Below, piece by piece: positions 10,031 to 18,756 of a stretch of DNA of 64,000 nt; position 1 is the first letter of the stretch; every line of letters begins with the position of its first letter. The stretch comes from Chromobacterium vaccinii. Its GTDB lineage: Bacteria; Pseudomonadota; Gammaproteobacteria; Burkholderiales; Chromobacteriaceae. The DNA lies in assembly GCF_000971335.1 (NCBI RefSeq), contig NZ_JZJL01000015.1:31602-95601 (forward strand), in the 5' to 3' direction. Below the pieces are notes generated by a model that worked only from the letters and a program-made list of their open reading frames with translations, was not told where the DNA came from and ran no database searches. The translations under genes and the position numbers were made by a program.

Positions 10031-11029
10031 TCAAAAACAGCCGATGACCGCCCACGCGAAAATCCCATACAGGCCGCCAGCTACCATCAGAGCACGGCCA
10101 TCCACCGCGCCGCGCCGAAAATTCAACCAGAGAAAAGCGACAGCCAGCGCCGTGATCGCGCCCGCGGCAAGCAAGGGGCCATCAAACAGCCAAGGGGTGA
10201 ACATCAGCCCCAGCGCGCTGGGAATGGTGGCTTGAATCATCATCGCGCCGGAAATATTGGCCAGCGCCAGCCGCTCCTTCCCTTGGCGCACCCAGATCAA
10301 TGCGTTCATGATTTCCGGCAGCTCGGTCGCAACCGGGCTGAGCAACAAGGCAGTCAGATGCGGGGACCAGCCCATGGCCAGGCCAATGGCTTCAAGCTGG
10401 CCGACAAAGGTATGGGAAGCCAGGCCGATGACGCTCAAAGCCAGCAGAGTCTGGAGACAGGGCCAGGCCAGCGAGGTTTCGCCGGCGGAAGGGCGGATTT
10501 TCAACGGCTCTAGGTCTTCCTCGTCCGCCGCGGTTTCCGCATCTCGTATTTCACGCCAGACATAGACGACGTAAGCAGCCAAAAACGCCAAGCCAAGCCA
10601 GGGCTTGATGGCAAAAGCAAACAAGCCCAATCCAACCTTCAGCGCGAACACGGCAAAGAAAACAGCCTGATCCCGGCTGAGCCCGGCATGGTCAGCCTGC
10701 GTTTGTCCGGAAGAGCGTCCCAATCGTTTTCGGTTCAAGAGAAGGGCTAGCCCGACAACGGCGTAGGCTAGGGTGGCCAGAACCAACGGCCCGCCCATTG
10801 CCGCGCCGACGCCAAGGCTTTTCTGTTCAGGCGTGTTGCCGAATGCCACGGCCATCAGCGTTACCGCGCATTCCGGCAGCGCGGTCCCGAATGCCGCAAG
10901 CACCGAGCCTATGGCGGTGGCGCCCAAATTCAAGCGGCAGCCAAGCCATTCGACGCCATTGACGAAATACTCGCAGGCGACATAGATCGCGCTGGCGGAC
11001 AGAAAAAACAGAACAAGCGTGACAAGCAT
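10031..11029 (-). CDS. CaCA-family cation/Ca2+ antiporter-like membrane protein
   Basis: From the ATG at 11029 the product is 332 residues with about ten hydrophobic helices. It carries two inverted alpha-repeats. The first contains GSVLAAFGTALPECAVTL and the second contains LLLSPVATELPEIMNALIW; the G-T-x-L-P-E and A-T-E-L-P-E acidic motifs are those of the sodium/calcium exchanger superfamily. A charged cytoplasmic loop (RDAETAADEEDLEPLK) separates the halves. The frame is open upstream to 11230 and adds 67 residues with one hydrophobic segment. The family normally begins at the first repeat helix, so the shorter form is preferred. Transported ion unknown. Confidence 0.8.
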   Translation of the reverse strand: MLVTLVLFFLSASAIYVACEYFVNGVEWLGCRLNLGATAIGSVLAAFGTALPECAVTLMAVAFGNTPEQKSLGVGAAMGGPLVLATLAYAVVGLALLLNRKRLGRSSGQTQADHAGLSRDQAVFFAVFALKVGLGLFAFAIKPWLGLAFLAAYVVYVWREIRDAETAADEEDLEPLKIRPSAGETSLAWPCLQTLLALSVIGLASHTFVGQLEAIGLAMGWSPHLTALLLSPVATELPEIMNALIWVRQGKERLALANISGAMMIQATIPSALGLMFTPWLFDGPLLAAGAITALAVAFLWLNFRRGAVDGRALMVAGGLYGIFAWAVIGCF

Positions 11030-11934
11030 GAAAGCGATCCGGCCGGGCAAGCGAATACCGATGGCGCGCGATGCGGCTTGCCCGGCTGGCAAACGCATCG
11101 CGGCCAAAGGTCTTGCCTGGCTTGCCTTGCTGAAAACAGCACAAAGGCAAACTGCCCACACCATGAGACATGCGATCTCAAGCTTGTTGACGCGGGCTTT
11201 CCGGACCGGCCGGAAATGGCTACTCCCCAATGACTGAGAGGGAGATGCTACCAGCTTTCATCAAGTAATCCTTGATGTGATTGTTCGTGGATTGTTACAT
11301 GATTTTGGCGATTTTGCCTCTGCTTTTGATTGGCATGCGTTGGGGGTAGCGGATCAGCATGGCGCTTTCTTTTCGGCGCCACCGTTTTTTCATCCGGGGC
11401 GGCAGACGCTCTTGCGGCTGGAGGCTATTGTCACCAAGACACCACAGCGACAAAGCTGAATTCTCATTGTCATATTGCATGCAGATTGTGCGAGCGGCAT
11501 TTGCGAAAAATGAGAATGGAGTGGGTTTGCAAGGGGTTTCTGGCCATGTTCGCGCTCAGATTTCCATCCAATACAAATCAGTGCATTTACATAGTTAGTT
11601 TTTTTACCTTTTTTTTGCAAATGATCATGCAATTATTTTCCAGTCGGATAATTGATCAATTTCTCATCAAGACCCATTGCTGGTTTGTTCATATATTCCA
11701 GCTAGGCGTGAATGACTGCCCGGCTGGTTTGGGTGTTGTTCATCGTTTCCATGAGTTATCGCGCTTATCCTGGGCGTGAATCTGGTTGAGCGCAGCCTGG
11801 AGTGCGGGCTGCGTGATGTGGCATTGAGTTGAGTGGTTCGACTAACACGAAATGGAATAGTTAGTATTTCTATTTCGCTTGCAATCTGATTTGCAGTCGA
11901 TGTGTGCAACGACGCCTCAATATGGAAGACCAGC
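11030..11934. other. AT-richer spacer between antiporter and AraC-type regulator genes
   Basis: About 900 bases without a gene I can support. The part next to 11029 could hold an N-terminal extension of the antiporter. The rest (11231-11934) is visibly richer in A and T than the flanks, with T-runs near 11600-11620. I see no tRNA, convincing small ORF, insertion sequence end or CRISPR repeat. It probably holds the promoter and 5' leader of the AraC-type regulator, and the base composition fits an acquired or silenced regulatory island. Confidence 0.5.
11841..11865. promoter_or_regulatory. Inverted repeat upstream of the AraC-type regulator
   Basis: ACTAAC at 11841-11846 and GTTAGT at 11860-11865 form a perfect 6-base inverted repeat with 13 bases between the arms. 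It lies about 70 bases before the chosen start of the regulator at 11935. It could be an operator, but the match is short and could occur by chance in AT-rich DNA. Confidence 0.25.
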
Positions 11935-13389
11935 ATGTTCTACGACTTCTATTTTCCGCTTGTTTCCGCGCTGTCCTCCCCATCCTTGCCGGAAGGCATG
12001 TGGGTCAAATTACGCAATGCCAGATTTCTTTCGGCCTCCATGGACTTGGTGCGCCACGTCCAGGATGGCGAGGGTGGGCAGGATGCCTCGTACTGGCTGC
12101 AACTGCACGCGGACCTGCAATTGGCTATGGGTTTGGAGTGCGATGCCGAAGAATCGTACCGGCAAGCCTGCCGGGCGATGCGAGCCTCAAAAGAGGAGAT
12201 GCGGGCACTTTCCTCCCGCAATATGGGATGGCAGCAATTGTTTCGCCGCCGTTTCAGCACGGCTATCGGGTGCTTCACTCGGTTGGTCAACGAGCCGGAC
12301 ATCGATCCCCGCCGCAGGGTCGAGGGGATGTTCGGCATCATGAGCATCTTGTTCGAGCTGGGGCATCTGAACGATGCCGAGGATATGTTGAACGATATCG
12401 CCGCCAAGGCGGAGGAACTGCCGGCTTCCGATGAGGAGCGTTCGAACTGGCACGGCCTGATTCGGGCGATGTACGCGGACTTGGCGGTGCAGCGCATGCT
12501 GCGCCATGCCCCCCAGCTATCCGATCACATCTATTGGCATTCCGGAAGGCTGAACGATTTCATGGCCTTGCGTGACGCGCCGGAGGGCATTCCGCAGTGC
12601 GCGCGCGGCAGCAACGATATCGAGTTGCCGGTGCTGAGGGCGCGGCTGGACTTCAAGGAATCATTGAATCGCTTGGCCAATGGCAACAAAGAGGAGCGAG
12701 ACAGGTTGCTGGCGCATCTAGATTGGGCTGACTCAAATAGTCTTAAAGCGTACCAGAATTCCCTGCGGCAGGAAATCGCGCTGGCCAGCTTGGTTGGCGA
12801 TTACCCGCAGTTGGCGGAAATGGTGTTGCGGCCATTGAACGCCGACGCGCGCGCCGGAAGCGGCCATCGCCAACTGGAAACCTTGTACTGTCTGTCCAAG
12901 GTCAATCAGGCCCAAGGCTATACCGATCGCGCACGCCAGTTGTACAGCAAGTATGCGATGGCCGCGGCGCATTGCATTCGGGAGGGGGCGGGAGTGGTGG
13001 CGCAGAACGGTCCCAAGAACCATGGCCAGGGGGTCAGCAATGACATTACGGCGAGGCTGCCGGCCAAATATCGCCGCGCTTACCAATACCTGCTGGACAA
13101 TTTGGAGCGCAGTGACCTTTCCATACGCGAGATCGCCGTGGAAATCGGCGTCACGGTTCGCGCTCTGCAAAATACTTTCCGCAGCAATCTGGGCTCCACG
13201 CCATCTGAAATCATTCGCCAGGAGCGGATGGTCAGAATACGGCGGGAGCTGCAAAGCGATGATTCAAAGGTGGGGCAGAAGGTGAGGGAGGTGGGCAACA
13301 AGTGGGGCGTGCCGAATCGATCCACCCTGCTGAATGCGTACAAACGGCAATTCAATGAAGCGCCATCCCAAACATTGAATCGGAAGTGA
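11935..13389 (+). CDS. AraC-family transcriptional regulator with helical-repeat N-terminus
   Basis: The product is 484 residues from the ATG at 11935, which has GGAAGA at a good distance; a GTG at 11902 is an alternative. The first 370 residues are helical and repeat-like (for example EESYRQACRAM, YWLQLHADLQLAMGLECDAE, YTDRARQLYSKYAM), resembling TPR/MalT-type sensing regions. The last 100 residues are an AraC-type double HTH: LSIREIAVEIGVTVRALQNTF, then GSTPSEIIRQERM, RSTLLNAYKRQFNEAPSQ. It sits upstream of and co-directional with a HilA homologue. In Salmonella, AraC-type proteins HilC, HilD and RtsA activate hilA, so a role in controlling the next gene is plausible but unproven. Confidence 0.82.
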   Translation: MFYDFYFPLVSALSSPSLPEGMWVKLRNARFLSASMDLVRHVQDGEGGQDASYWLQLHADLQLAMGLECDAEESYRQACRAMRASKEEMRALSSRNMGWQQLFRRRFSTAIGCFTRLVNEPDIDPRRRVEGMFGIMSILFELGHLNDAEDMLNDIAAKAEELPASDEERSNWHGLIRAMYADLAVQRMLRHAPQLSDHIYWHSGRLNDFMALRDAPEGIPQCARGSNDIELPVLRARLDFKESLNRLANGNKEERDRLLAHLDWADSNSLKAYQNSLRQEIALASLVGDYPQLAEMVLRPLNADARAGSGHRQLETLYCLSKVNQAQGYTDRARQLYSKYAMAAAHCIREGAGVVAQNGPKNHGQGVSNDITARLPAKYRRAYQYLLDNLERSDLSIREIAVEIGVTVRALQNTFRSNLGSTPSEIIRQERMVRIRRELQSDDSKVGQKVREVGNKWGVPNRSTLLNAYKRQFNEAPSQTLNRK

Positions 13390-13897
13390 AGCTATTTTTT
13401 GGAGAGCGTTTATGTAACATGCTGAGTCTGAATTGACAAGTCGATACTGACCTAAATGACAGGTTATTTTTTGGGGTTGTTGTTTCGGTGATGGCTGTCC
13501 TTTCGAAAATGACATCGATATTTGGCATTTTGGATAATGCATGAAAAAACTCTTGCCATTAGTAATTATGCGACTTTATATTATGCCGACCAGTTCTTTT
13601 CATATGCCGTTCCAGATTGGATAGCCTTGGCATTTGAGCTGGGTCAAATGAAACGTTCTTTCCATACCATCAAATTGCCTGGCTTGGCCGCCGGCCTTCC
13701 ATTTTCAGGGCCGGCGGCGACATCGCTTTTTCTTTATTCCTCGATTTTCTTTTGAGAGGGAATTGTCGCTTGAATGGCGATGGCTGGGTTCGCATTGCGC
13801 CGAAATAGATCAAGCGTTTGAATGAGGCTGCGAAGGACTGGCGGTGCCGATGGTGTCTCAGCAATAGAATTGCATTCGCAAAGAGGGTTGAAAGAAT
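13390..13897. other. AT-rich spacer and probable promoter region of the HilA-like gene
   Basis: About 500 bases with no credible gene. The composition is AT-rich with several T-runs. It contains the hairpin at 13687-13735 and must include the promoter and leader of the HilA-like gene starting at 13898. A short ORF at 13522-13755 is open but runs through the hairpin and has no recognisable features. Confidence 0.5.
13687..13735 (+). terminator. GC hairpin followed by T-tract (terminator or leader attenuator)
   Basis: GCCGCCGGCC at 13687-13696 pairs with GGCCGGCGGC at 13709-13718 across a 12-base loop. CTTTTTCTTT starts 8 bases after the stem. The offset of the T-tract makes it a weaker terminator than the textbook form. 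It could end transcripts from the AraC-type gene, or act in the leader of the HilA-like gene, whose start is 160 bases downstream. Confidence 0.5.
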
Positions 13898-15580
13898 ATG
13901 TCTCAAAAGCAAGACCACCTTGCGAGCCAGCAATTTATCTTTGGCGACTTTGTATTGCAAGCGGACGGCGTGTTGCTGCATCGTAATCTGCAAGTCGATA
14001 TCCCACCGAAGGAACTGGCGGTTCTTACTGCGTTGCTGCAGGCCTCGGGCGCGCTGATAAGCAAGAACGAACTGCTGGAGAAAGTCTGGCTGGATGGGGA
14101 TGTCGCGCAGGAGTCCTTATGCCGCTGCATCTACGCTTTGCGGCGTATTCTTTGCGAGAACAAAACCAACCGCTACATCGAAACCGTCTACGGCAAGGGT
14201 TACCGATTCTGCCGGCATGTGGCTTTCGTCTCCGCGCCGCCTCAGCAGGCTAGGCGCTACACCCTCGCTATCTTGCCTTTTCGCTCCGATGCGCCGCTGG
14301 AGGCAGAGGTCCTTCATACCGAGCTGGTGCAGCATCTTTCAGGCTATGCGCCGTCCCATCTTTCGGTCCTGCCGGCAAGCCTGACCCGGGACTGCCAGGA
14401 CATGGACAAGATCATGTCCATGGTTGATCGATTGGCCCCCGATTACTATCTCGCCGGCCAGATCCATCGGCATGACGAAAGCTGTCGTTTGAACCTGGAG
14501 CTGGTACGGACCGAAGGACACCGGGTGCTGTTGCATGACAATGTGCAGTTGCCGCAGGACCTGCCTGCCGCCGCGCTCCGCGCCCACTTGGGGCGACTGG
14601 TGGTGCAATGCGTTCCGGCGCTGCAGGGCACGCCGGGCGAGGTGGCCGAATTCCGGTCGATGGAAGCCGCGATCGCCTATTTGAACGGCCGGAACGATCT
14701 TCAGCAATACACGCCGGCCAGCCTGAAAAGAGCATTGGCCCTGTTTTGCCAACAGGTCAGCGCCAGTTCGCGTGAAATCCAACCTTATTGCTGTCTGGCC
14801 GAGTGCTACCTGTCCATGGCCCAACTGGGCCTGTTCGATCAGGAGCAGGCGATCGAGCGGGCCTGGCAGCTGGTCAGCAAGGCGGTTGAGCTTAAGGCCG
14901 ATCATCCTCAGGCGCTCAGCCTGCTGGCGAGAATCAGCAGCTTGCGCGGCCAGTCGGTCATCGCGGAGACGCTGTTCCGGCAGGCAAGGCTGCTGGCGCC
15001 GGATTCGATCGATATCTATTACCACTATGCCTGGCACCTGTTTCTGTGCGGCAAGCTGGAACAGGCCCAGCATGAGTTGGACTGCTGTCTGGGGCGAGAT
15101 CCGTCGCGCATCGCCGCCAGCATTCTCAAGGTGTGGATCTCCTACTGCCAACACGATTTGGAAGAGGCCATCGCATTGGGAATGCGGCAGTTGAATCAGC
15201 ATGGCCAGGACCATCCGGTGCTGCAAAGCAATCTTGGCCTTTTGCTGGCGGTGAAGGGCGACCTCGCCGCCGCGGCGGAACTGGCTCGCCGCGTCCGAGA
15301 TTCCGGCAACGAGGTGGGCATGCTCGCCGCGCATAATCTGTATATCCGCAGCAGAGTGGAGGGGCCGTCGGCCATTCCCGCCATTCGTAGCTACCTGCGC
15401 GGCATCGACAGCCGGCATGTGCGTACCAGCCTGTTGCCGCTGGTTCTGGAAATCGATGGCGTGGAAGCGGCTCAGCTCTATTGGCAGACGCTGGAGAAGG
15501 AGGATTATGTGTGGCTCAGGGTTTGGCGTTTCGACCCGCGTTTGCAGCCGCTGTTTTCCGGCCGCAACATGGCGGTGTAG
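13898..15580 (+). CDS. HilA/CilA-family transcriptional regulator (OmpR/ToxR wHTH plus TPR)
   Basis: The 560-residue product matches Salmonella HilA along its whole length as I recall that sequence. The N-terminal winged helix has VDIPPKELAVLTALLQASG, ISKNELLEKVW, ESLCRCIYALRRIL and RYIETVYGKGYRF. The middle has YTLAILPF and PDYYLAGQI. The C-terminal TPR part has QYTPASLKRALALF, YCCLAECYLSMAQLGLFD, ADHPQALSLL and the ending RVWRFDPRLQPLF. HilA activates type III secretion genes, and CilA is the Chromobacterium counterpart. No secretion structural gene is visible in this window, so it would act in trans or be a paralogue with other targets. The start ATG at 13898 follows AAAGAA. A Rho-independent terminator lies about 60 bases downstream. 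Confidence 0.9.
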   Translation: MSQKQDHLASQQFIFGDFVLQADGVLLHRNLQVDIPPKELAVLTALLQASGALISKNELLEKVWLDGDVAQESLCRCIYALRRILCENKTNRYIETVYGKGYRFCRHVAFVSAPPQQARRYTLAILPFRSDAPLEAEVLHTELVQHLSGYAPSHLSVLPASLTRDCQDMDKIMSMVDRLAPDYYLAGQIHRHDESCRLNLELVRTEGHRVLLHDNVQLPQDLPAAALRAHLGRLVVQCVPALQGTPGEVAEFRSMEAAIAYLNGRNDLQQYTPASLKRALALFCQQVSASSREIQPYCCLAECYLSMAQLGLFDQEQAIERAWQLVSKAVELKADHPQALSLLARISSLRGQSVIAETLFRQARLLAPDSIDIYYHYAWHLFLCGKLEQAQHELDCCLGRDPSRIAASILKVWISYCQHDLEEAIALGMRQLNQHGQDHPVLQSNLGLLLAVKGDLAAAAELARRVRDSGNEVGMLAAHNLYIRSRVEGPSAIPAIRSYLRGIDSRHVRTSLLPLVLEIDGVEAAQLYWQTLEKEDYVWLRVWRFDPRLQPLFSGRNMAV

Positions 15581-15640
15581 TTTCCGCGATTCATTCCGGC
15601 GGCAGGCTGTGTCCGTCATTGTCGTCAGTTCCCGTCATCA

Positions 15641-15673
15641 AGCTGGGCCGGTTTTGCCGGCCCAGCTGTTTTT
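15641..15673 (+). terminator. Rho-independent terminator after the HilA-like gene
   Basis: A perfect 11-base stem AGCTGGGCCGG (15641-15651) pairs with CCGGCCCAGCT (15657-15667) around the loop TTTTG. GTTTTT follows directly. It faces the plus strand and separates hilA from the convergent RND pump gene ending at 15681. Confidence 0.92.
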
Positions 15674-15680
15674 ATGCCGT

Positions 15681-18600
15681 TTACGATGCCAGGGCCGCCT
15701 GGCTCGAGTCCTTCTTTGCGCCTTGGCGGTCGGCGCCTAGCAGCAGGTAGGTGGCCGGCACCACGAACAGTGTGAACAAGGTGCCGATGGACAGGCCGGC
15801 GAAGATGACGATGCCCATCGCGTTGCGCCCCGCCGCGCCGGCGCCGGAGGCCAGCACCAGGGGCAGCACGCCCAGCGCCATCGCGGCCGTTGTCATCAGG
15901 ATGGGGCGCAGCCGGATGCCCGCCGCCTCTTCCAGTGCTTCTCGTTTGCTCCGCCCCGCGCGTTGCAGCTCGTTCGCGTATTGCACGATCAGAATGCCGT
16001 GCTTGCTGATCAACCCCATCAGCGTGACCAGTCCCACCTGGGTGTAGATGTTGAGCGTGGCGAGGCCGACGTTGATGAAGACCATCGCGCCGAACAAGGC
16101 CATCGGCACCGATACCAGGATGACCATCGGGTCTCGGAAGCTTTCAAACTGCGCGGCCAGCACCAGATAGACGATGATTGCCGCCAGAAGCAGCACGATG
16201 ACAAACCCGCCGGTTTCCTGCATGTACTGGCGGGATGGCCCGGAGTAGTCCACCGAGTAGCCGCTGGGCGCCACTTCAGCCAGCGTCTTGCGCATGAAGT
16301 CCAGCGCCTCGCCCTGTGAAAGGCCGATCAAGGGCACTCCGGACAGTGTGGCTGAGTTCTGTTGCTGGAAGCGGTAAATGGCGGCGGGCGCCACTTCCTG
16401 CTGCAGATGGGCGACAGAGGAGGCCGGGACGATGCCGCCGCCCGGCGTGCGCAGCTTGTAATCCAGAACCTGGGACGGATTCAGCCGGTCGCTTTGCTTC
16501 ATTTGCGGAATCACCTTGTAGGAGCGGCCGTCGATGGAGAAGTAATTGACGTAGGCGCCGCCCAACGCCGCGCCCAGCGCCTGGCCGACATCGCTCTGGG
16601 TCATGCCCAGCATGGCGACTTTGTCGCGGTCTATGACCAGCGAGGATTGCGGCCGGTCCACCTTGAGGTCTGAGTCGACGAAGAAAAACCTCCCGCTCGC
16701 CTGAGCCTTGGTCAGCACGGCCTGCGCCACGCCGTTCAGCTTGTCCACCGGCTCGGCGGTGCGGATCACGAATTGCATCGGCAGCCCCTGGGCGCCGGGA
16801 AGGGAGGGGAGCTGGAACGCGGCGACCCGCGCGCCCGCCACGGCCGACCACTCCTTCTGCATTTCCTGCTGAAGCTTGGTGGCGCTCAGCTTGCGCTCGT
16901 CCCAGGGTTTCAGCAGCATGCCGCCTATGCTCTGATTGACGGTCGGCGTGCCGGTCATCTGGAACATCTGCGCGTACTCAGGCCGCTTTCTGGCGATTTC
17001 ATACACCTGGTCGGCATAGGTCTGCATCTGCTGGATGGTGGCGTTGGGCGGGCCCTGGACATGCGCCAGCACGATGCCTTGATCTTCCTGAGGCGCCAGT
17101 TCCGACATCGCGGTCATGAACAGATAGATCAGGCCGCACAAGATCAGGCCGCCCATCGCCACCCATACCTGCCAGGTGTCCAGCGCGCTTTTCAGCATGC
17201 GCTCGTAGCGGTGCTGAATGCGCTCCATTCTCCGGTCCATGAAGCGGGCCAGCCGGCCGGGCTGGTGGCCGGCGCGCATCAGGCCTGCGCTCATCATCGG
17301 CGACAGCGTCAGCGCGATCACGCCCGATATCGTCACCGCTCCGGCCAGCGTGAAGGCGAATTCGGTGAATAACGCGCCGGTGAGGCCGCCCTGAAAGCCG
17401 ATGGGCATGTAGGCGGCGATCAGCACCGCCGTCATGGCGACGACCGGGCCGGCCAGCTGCCGCGCGGCCAGCAGCGAGGCCTCCAGCGCCGACAGACCGT
17501 CTTCGCGCATGTGGCGGTCCACGTTTTCGATGACGATGATGGCGTCGTCCACCACCAGGCCGATGGCCAGCACCAGCGCCAGCAGGGTCAGCAGATTGAT
17601 GGTGTAACCCAGCATCTGCATGATGATGAAGGTGCCGATCAGCGACAGCGGAATGGCGATCACCGGCACGATCACTGCGCGCATATTGCCCAGAAACAGG
17701 AAAACCACCGCCGACACGATGATGAACGCTTCGATCAACGTCTTCACCACTTCGTTGACCGAGATGTTGATGGCGTCGGTGGCGTCGAAGACGATGCTGC
17801 TCTTCAGGCCGGTGGGCATCTCTTTCTGCAGTTCGGGGAAGGCCGCGCGCACGCGTTTGGCCACGTCCAGCGCGTTGGCGCCCGGGGCGACCTTGACGCC
17901 GAGGAATACCGAACGCTTGCCGTCGAAAGACACGCTGGAGTCGTAGTTGTCGGCGCCCAGCACTACATTGGCCACGTCGGACAGACGCACCAGCGCGCCG
18001 TTCTCCTGCTTGATCACCAGTTTCTTGAATTCATCCACCGAGTGCAGCTCGGTGCCGGCGTTCAGATTGACGCTGACCATCTGGCCCTTGGTCGCGCCCA
18101 GCGTCGTCAAATAGTTGTTGCTGGCCAGCGCGGCGTAGACTTCGTTAGCGGTGACGTTGTGGGCGGCCAGCCGGGTGGAGTCCAGCCAGGCCCTCAGCGC
18201 GAACTGGCGGTCGCCCAGCATCTGGGTTTTCTGCACGCCTTCGATGGAGTCCAGCTTGGGTTTGACCACGCGCAGCAGGTAGTCGGTGATGTGGTTGCCC
18301 GGCAGCTCGTCGCTGTAAAAACCCAGATACATCGCATCGGTGGTCTGGCCTATCTGCACGTTCAGCGTAGGCTGCTGCGCTTGCTGCGGCAGCTGGTTCT
18401 TCATCGACTGGACCTGGGTGTTGATCTCGGTCAGCGCTTTGTTGGGGTCGTAGTTCAGCCGCAGCGTGGCGACGATAGTGGACATGCCGCTGGAGCTGGT
18501 GGACGAGATGTAGTCCACGCCCTGGGCCTGGGCGACGGCGCTTTCCAGCGGCTGGGTGATGAAGCCGGCCACTGTGTCTGCGCTGGCGCCGTAATAGGCG

Positions 18601-18746
18601 GTGCTGATGGTGACGATCGCATTTTCGGTCTTCGGGTATTCGCTGATTTTCAGCGAGGAGAACGCATGCAGCCCAAGCACCAGGATCAGCAGGTTGAGGG
18701 TAATGGCCAGCACCGGCCGGCGGATGAAGATATCGGTGAATTTCAT
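15681..18746 (-). CDS. RND multidrug efflux permease (HAE1 family)
   Basis: The 1021-residue inner-membrane pump starts MKFTDIFIRRPVLAITLNLL, the HAE1 N-terminus. It has two repeats of a large periplasmic loop and transmembrane bundle. TM4 carries the proton-relay Asp pair in GLVVDDAIIVIENVD. Other family landmarks are PVIAIPLSLIGTF, AAQFESFRDPMVILVSVPMALFG and LRPILMTTAAMALG. Length is normal for MexD/MexW/AcrB-type drug pumps. It is the last gene of an OMF-adaptor-pump operon. The AAGGAC ribosome-binding site precedes the ATG at 18746, and the adaptor stop is 10 bases upstream. The operon is divergent from the polyketide locus, so export of its product is a reasonable inference. Confidence 0.95.
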   Translation of the reverse strand: MKFTDIFIRRPVLAITLNLLILVLGLHAFSSLKISEYPKTENAIVTISTAYYGASADTVAGFITQPLESAVAQAQGVDYISSTSSSGMSTIVATLRLNYDPNKALTEINTQVQSMKNQLPQQAQQPTLNVQIGQTTDAMYLGFYSDELPGNHITDYLLRVVKPKLDSIEGVQKTQMLGDRQFALRAWLDSTRLAAHNVTANEVYAALASNNYLTTLGATKGQMVSVNLNAGTELHSVDEFKKLVIKQENGALVRLSDVANVVLGADNYDSSVSFDGKRSVFLGVKVAPGANALDVAKRVRAAFPELQKEMPTGLKSSIVFDATDAINISVNEVVKTLIEAFIIVSAVVFLFLGNMRAVIVPVIAIPLSLIGTFIIMQMLGYTINLLTLLALVLAIGLVVDDAIIVIENVDRHMREDGLSALEASLLAARQLAGPVVAMTAVLIAAYMPIGFQGGLTGALFTEFAFTLAGAVTISGVIALTLSPMMSAGLMRAGHQPGRLARFMDRRMERIQHRYERMLKSALDTWQVWVAMGGLILCGLIYLFMTAMSELAPQEDQGIVLAHVQGPPNATIQQMQTYADQVYEIARKRPEYAQMFQMTGTPTVNQSIGGMLLKPWDERKLSATKLQQEMQKEWSAVAGARVAAFQLPSLPGAQGLPMQFVIRTAEPVDKLNGVAQAVLTKAQASGRFFFVDSDLKVDRPQSSLVIDRDKVAMLGMTQSDVGQALGAALGGAYVNYFSIDGRSYKVIPQMKQSDRLNPSQVLDYKLRTPGGGIVPASSVAHLQQEVAPAAIYRFQQQNSATLSGVPLIGLSQGEALDFMRKTLAEVAPSGYSVDYSGPSRQYMQETGGFVIVLLLAAIIVYLVLAAQFESFRDPMVILVSVPMALFGAMVFINVGLATLNIYTQVGLVTLMGLISKHGILIVQYANELQRAGRSKREALEEAAGIRLRPILMTTAAMALGVLPLVLASGAGAAGRNAMGIVIFAGLSIGTLFTLFVVPATYLLLGADRQGAKKDSSQAALAS

Positions 18747-18756
18747 CTGGCCGTCC

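Noticed and set aside
11330..11779. Plus-strand ORF of 149 codons in the AT-rich spacer
   Set aside because: Cys-, His- and Phe-rich composition, no ribosome-binding site and no family resemblance; overlapping frames on both strands are equally open.
11836..11850. GGTTCGA-like tRNA T-arm remnant as an integration site
   Set aside because: The flanking bases do not form the T-stem, and no integrase or acceptor stem is nearby.
13522..13755. Small plus-strand ORF of 77 codons
   Set aside because: It crosses the 13687-13718 hairpin, has no good ribosome-binding site and no recognisable feature.
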